8,159 nt of DNA from an uncultured Porphyromonadaceae bacterium (GTDB taxonomy: Bacteria > Bacteroidota > Bacteroidia > Bacteroidales > Muribaculaceae): positions 1 to 8,159 of the forward strand of contig USGZ01000064.1 in NCBI GenBank assembly GCA_900554265.1, written 5' to 3'. The translations under genes and the position numbers were made by a program. Below the pieces are notes generated by a model. That model had not been told where the DNA came from and made no database searches. It was given only the letters and a program-made list of their open reading frames with translations. Positions 5,548 to 8,159 of this stretch are shown piece after piece (within the stretch, counting starts at the first letter, position 1; each line of letters starts with the position of its first letter).

Positions 5548-7704
5548 ATGAAACAACGCGTCCTCTCATTCGCCGCCGCAGCCGTGATTGCCTTCGCGGG
5601 CGTGGCTCAAGATTCCATTATGCACCGTAATCCATTCCTGGAGCCTTATACGACTCCCTACCAGATACCGCCGTTCGACAGCATCCAGTACTGCGACTAT
5701 CTGCCGGCTCTCCAGGCCGGCATAGAGCAGAAACGCCAGCAGATCAGCGCCATCACCTCCAATCCCGAGGCCCCGACTTTCGACAATACCATCGTGGCCC
5801 TCGAGCAGAGCGGCGACATTCTGGACCGCGTGGCCGCCGTGTTCTTCGCCCTGGACGAGAGCAACAATACTCCCGAAATGGCCGAAATCTCCGAGACCTT
5901 CTACCCAGAGTACAGCCGCTTCTCGGATGAGATGATGATGAACGACAGTCTCTTCGCCCGCATCCGCCGGATTCACGACAATCTCGAGAACCTGCGGCTG
6001 AGCCCGGACCGCCACAAGGCCGTCAATGACTACTACCGCGACTTCGTGCGCAGCGGCGCCCTTCTGGACTCCGCCGCCAAGGACTCGCTAAAGGCCCTCA
6101 ATACCGAGCTGACCGAACTCTACCTGACTTTCAACCGCAACCTGCTCAAGGCCACCAACGAGTTCTCCATCGTTGTCGACGACCCGGCCCAGCTCTCCGG
6201 CCTGCCTTCGAGCAGCCTCGCCGTGGCCGCCGAGGAAGCCACAGCCCGCGGTCTGGGCGGAAACCATTGGGTATTCACCCTCCACGCTCCCAGCCGCCTG
6301 CCCCTGCTCCAGTACGCCGACAACCGCGACCTGCGCGAGCGCATGTACAAGGGCTATACCACGCTGGCATCCTCCGGCGAGTATAATAACCTCCCCGTTA
6401 TCAGCAAGATACTCCAGCTGCGCTCGAAGAAGGCCAAACTGCTCGGCTACAACGACTTCGGTAGCTACATGACCGAGAACGTCATGGCCCGCAACGTCGC
6501 CGCCGCCGAGGAACTCCTGATGAAAATCTGGGAGCCCGCCAAGCGCAAGGTTGCCGAGGAAGTAGCCGAGATGCAGGCCCTCGCCAACGAGGAAGGCGCC
6601 GATCTCACCATCGAGCCCTGGGACTACTACTATTACGCCGAGAAGGTGCGCCGCAAGAAATACAACCTCGACGAGAACGAGGTGCGCCAGTACTTCCCCG
6701 TCGACTCCGTGCGCAACGGTATCTTCCAGATGGCCGAACGCCTCTACGGCGTGCGCTTCACCGAGATGCCCGACGCCCCGAAATACTACCCCGAGGTCAC
6801 CGTCTACGACGTTACCGACGCCGGGACCGGCAACCATGTAGCCGTTTTCATGACCGACTACTTCACCCGTCCGACCAAGCGCCAGGGCGCCTGGATGAGC
6901 GAGTTCAAGGGCTCGTGGCTCAATCCCGACGGAACCTCCGACCGTCCTATTATATATAATGTAGGAAACTTCACCCGTCCCGCCGCCGGCCAGCCCTCGC
7001 TGCTGACCCTCGACGAAGTCGAGACCATGTTCCACGAGTTCGGCCACGGCCTCCACGGCATGCTCTCACGCGCCGCCCTCAAGAGCCAGGCCGGCACCAA
7101 CGTCGACCGCGACTTCGTAGAGCTCCCCTCGCAGATTCACGAGCACTGGGCCATGGAACCCGAGCTGCTGCGCACCTACGCCCGCAACTGGCAGACCGGC
7201 GAAGTGATTCCCGACGAACTCATCGACAAGCTCGTGGCCTCGTCGACCCACAACCAGGGCTTCGCCACCGCCGAGCTTGCCGGCGCCGCGCTGCTGGACC
7301 TCCAGTTCGGCAAAATCAACCCCGAGGGCGACGTCGACGTGGCCGCATTCCAGGACAGCGTAGCCACCGCCCTGGGCATGCCCCGCGAGCTAACCTTCCG
7401 CTACCGCGCTCCCTACTTCAAGCACATCTTCGGCAGCGACGGCTACGCCTCCGGCTACTACACCTACCTCTGGGCAGAAGTCCTCGATACAGACGGCTTC
7501 GAGCTCTTCAAGGAAAAGGGCATCTTCGACCCCGAAACTGCCCGCAAGTTCAAGGAGAACGTGCTCCAGATGGGCGGCTCCGAGGACCCCATGCGCCTCT
7601 ATATCCGCTTCCGCGGCCAGGCGCCGACCGTCGACGCCCTGCTGCGCAACCGCGGCCTCGCTCCCGAAACCAACGTCAACCTCGAGTCGCCCGTAGGCGA
7701 ATAA
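5548..7704 (+). CDS. dcp: Exported M3-family zinc metallopeptidase (peptidyl-dipeptidase Dcp-like)
   Basis: A 718-residue zinc peptidase of the thimet oligopeptidase/Dcp family, which cleaves short peptides; Dcp members release C-terminal dipeptides. The zinc motif HEFGH is at 496-500 (both histidines bind zinc, E497 is the catalytic base). The third ligand, E525, is in DFVELPSQIHEHW, at the family's usual 29-residue spacing from the first histidine. The C-terminal substrate-binding segment FGSDGYASGYYTYLWAE is present. The N-terminus MKQRVLSFAAAAVIAFAGVA-QDS is a signal peptide with an AxA-like cleavage site around residue 20 and no lipobox cysteine, so the enzyme is probably periplasmic. 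The frame stays open upstream to 5344, but that stretch is the tRNA, terminator and promoter, so ATG 5548 is the real start. E. coli Dcp (about 680 residues) is cytoplasmic. Oligopeptidase A is the alternative; the sequence alone does not separate the two activities. Confidence 0.93.
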   Translation: MKQRVLSFAAAAVIAFAGVAQDSIMHRNPFLEPYTTPYQIPPFDSIQYCDYLPALQAGIEQKRQQISAITSNPEAPTFDNTIVALEQSGDILDRVAAVFFALDESNNTPEMAEISETFYPEYSRFSDEMMMNDSLFARIRRIHDNLENLRLSPDRHKAVNDYYRDFVRSGALLDSAAKDSLKALNTELTELYLTFNRNLLKATNEFSIVVDDPAQLSGLPSSSLAVAAEEATARGLGGNHWVFTLHAPSRLPLLQYADNRDLRERMYKGYTTLASSGEYNNLPVISKILQLRSKKAKLLGYNDFGSYMTENVMARNVAAAEELLMKIWEPAKRKVAEEVAEMQALANEEGADLTIEPWDYYYYAEKVRRKKYNLDENEVRQYFPVDSVRNGIFQMAERLYGVRFTEMPDAPKYYPEVTVYDVTDAGTGNHVAVFMTDYFTRPTKRQGAWMSEFKGSWLNPDGTSDRPIIYNVGNFTRPAAGQPSLLTLDEVETMFHEFGHGLHGMLSRAALKSQAGTNVDRDFVELPSQIHEHWAMEPELLRTYARNWQTGEVIPDELIDKLVASSTHNQGFATAELAGAALLDLQFGKINPEGDVDVAAFQDSVATALGMPRELTFRYRAPYFKHIFGSDGYASGYYTYLWAEVLDTDGFELFKEKGIFDPETARKFKENVLQMGGSEDPMRLYIRFRGQAPTVDALLRNRGLAPETNVNLESPVGE

Positions 7705-7738
7705 CCTCCATCGAAGAATACAATATCAAAACCTAATT

Positions 7739-7754
7739 TCCCTCGCCTGAGGGA
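7739..7754 (+). other. Hairpin in the dcp-aspS intergenic region
   Basis: TCCCTC (7739-7744), tetraloop GCCT, GAGGGA (7749-7754): a perfect 6-base-pair stem ending nine bases before the aspS ATG. No T-run follows, so it is a poor intrinsic terminator. It could shape the aspS ribosome-binding region or stabilise the 3' end of the dcp transcript. No convincing TAnnTTTG promoter is visible in the 59-base gap (the nearest is TAATTTCC at 7734), so aspS may be read from the dcp promoter. Confidence 0.45.
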
Positions 7755-7763
7755 CATACAGAA

Positions 7764-8144
7764 ATGTTCAGAACCAATACGTGCGGCGAACTGCGGCTGG
7801 CCGATGCCGGCAAGGAAACCACCCTTGCCGGATGGGTGCAGCGCGTCCGCAAGATGGGAGGCATGACCTTCCTCGACCTTCGCGACAGATACGGTATCAC
7901 TCAGATTGTGTTCAACAACGAGCACGATGCCGCGCTCAATGAGGCCGCAAACCACCTCGGCCGCGAATACGTGGTGCAAGTCAAAGGCAAAGTCGCCGAG
8001 CGCACCGCCAAGAATCCCTCCATGCCCACCGGCGACATCGAAGTCCTCGCCGATGAGCTCAACGTCCTTACCACCAGCGCCGTGCCGCCATTCACCATCG
8101 AGGACGACACCGACGGGTGGAGCAGGTACGAAAGTAGGACTTAG
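7764..8144 (+). CDS. aspS: Aspartyl-tRNA synthetase, N-terminal fragment fused out of frame to 23S rRNA sequence
   Basis: Class II aminoacyl-tRNA synthetase that charges tRNA-Asp. The visible protein covers the N-terminal anticodon-binding OB-fold: [16 protein letters not shown], then [21 protein letters not shown] (21-40), [41 protein letters not shown] and [11 protein letters not shown] (up to residue 118). These match bacterial AspRS in order. The next residues should resemble GDDxRMKYRYLDLRR, the entry to the catalytic core; instead the frame reads WSRYESRT and stops at 8144. From about 8116 the bases are 23S rRNA, so the last eight codons and the stop are not AspRS. None of the three class II catalytic motifs is present. 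Bacteroidetes AspRS is about 580-590 residues, so most of the gene is missing. The start is ATG 7764, 59 bases after dcp on the same strand. Confidence 0.88.
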   Translation: MFRTNTCGELRLADAGKETTLAGWVQRVRKMGGMTFLDLRDRYGITQIVFNNEHDAALNEAANHLGREYVVQVKGKVAERTAKNPSMPTGDIEVLADELNVLTTSAVPPFTIEDDTDGWSRYESRT

Positions 8145-8159
8145 TGATCCGGTGGTATA
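8116..8159 (+). rRNA. 23S rRNA domain V fragment (plus-strand sense) at the window end
   Basis: The bases from about 8116 contain GAGCAGGTACGAAAGTAGG followed by TTAGTGATCCGGTGGT. This lines up with the conserved domain V stretch of bacterial 23S rRNA (E. coli GAGCAGGUGCGAAAGCAGG ... AGUGAUCCGGUGGU). By recall and hand count it corresponds to about E. coli 2360-2404, including the CC at 2394-2395 near the ribosomal E site. Only about 43 bases are present, and they run off the right edge. The left border cannot be fixed exactly because GACGGG at 8112-8117 could belong to either side. There is no rRNA gene start here, only an internal piece joined to aspS. Confidence 0.85.

Noticed and set aside
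5252..5630. ORFs on both strands over the tRNA-Cys region
   Set aside because: They cover the tRNA, terminator and promoters and have no coding character.
6088..7056. 322-residue minus-strand ORF opposite dcp
   Set aside because: It is Gly/Val/His-rich shadow sequence opposite the M3 peptidase, with no promoter or family match.

Overview
The window looks like a GC-rich member of the Bacteroidales, most likely a gut-type lineage such as Alistipes/Rikenellaceae. The genus is an inference; the order-level call rests on two things. First, the proteins read like Bacteroidetes orthologues (Dxs, TrkA, TrkH, an exported M3 peptidase, AspRS). Second, three promoters have the Bacteroidetes housekeeping-sigma layout TTG-N20-TAnnTTTG. 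Coding density is high and most genes are housekeeping.

Left half, minus strand (read from 5109 down to 1): a tightly packed operon begins with a 56-residue two-helix membrane protein, whose stop codon overlaps the start of dxs (1-deoxy-D-xylulose-5-phosphate synthase). The dxs stop in turn overlaps the start of trkA (K+ channel regulatory subunit), and trkH (K+ translocating subunit) follows after 13 bases. Downstream, the first ~60 codons of a CBS-domain protein, probably a nucleotidyltransferase, run off the left edge behind their own candidate -7 box.

Middle, 5110-5547: a divergent intergenic region. It holds the minus-operon promoter with an inverted repeat over it, three short repeat arrays packed into about 110 bases, a tRNA-Cys(GCA) with its own promoter and terminator, and the promoter of the next gene, whose -33 TTG overlaps the T-run of the tRNA terminator.

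Right half, plus strand: a complete exported M3-family zinc metallopeptidase (Dcp-like), then the start of aspS. The aspS frame stops matching AspRS at codon 118-119 (about 8115-8118). The last ~43 bases are instead recognisable as 23S rRNA domain V. This is most simply an assembly chimera at a contig end.

Functionally, the left operon joins the committed step of the non-mevalonate isoprenoid pathway to a Trk potassium uptake system. The right side carries protein turnover and translation functions. I see no mobile element, CRISPR array, phage or defence system. The best leads are the small dxs-linked membrane protein, the stacked intergenic repeats, the shared terminator/promoter element and the aspS/23S junction.
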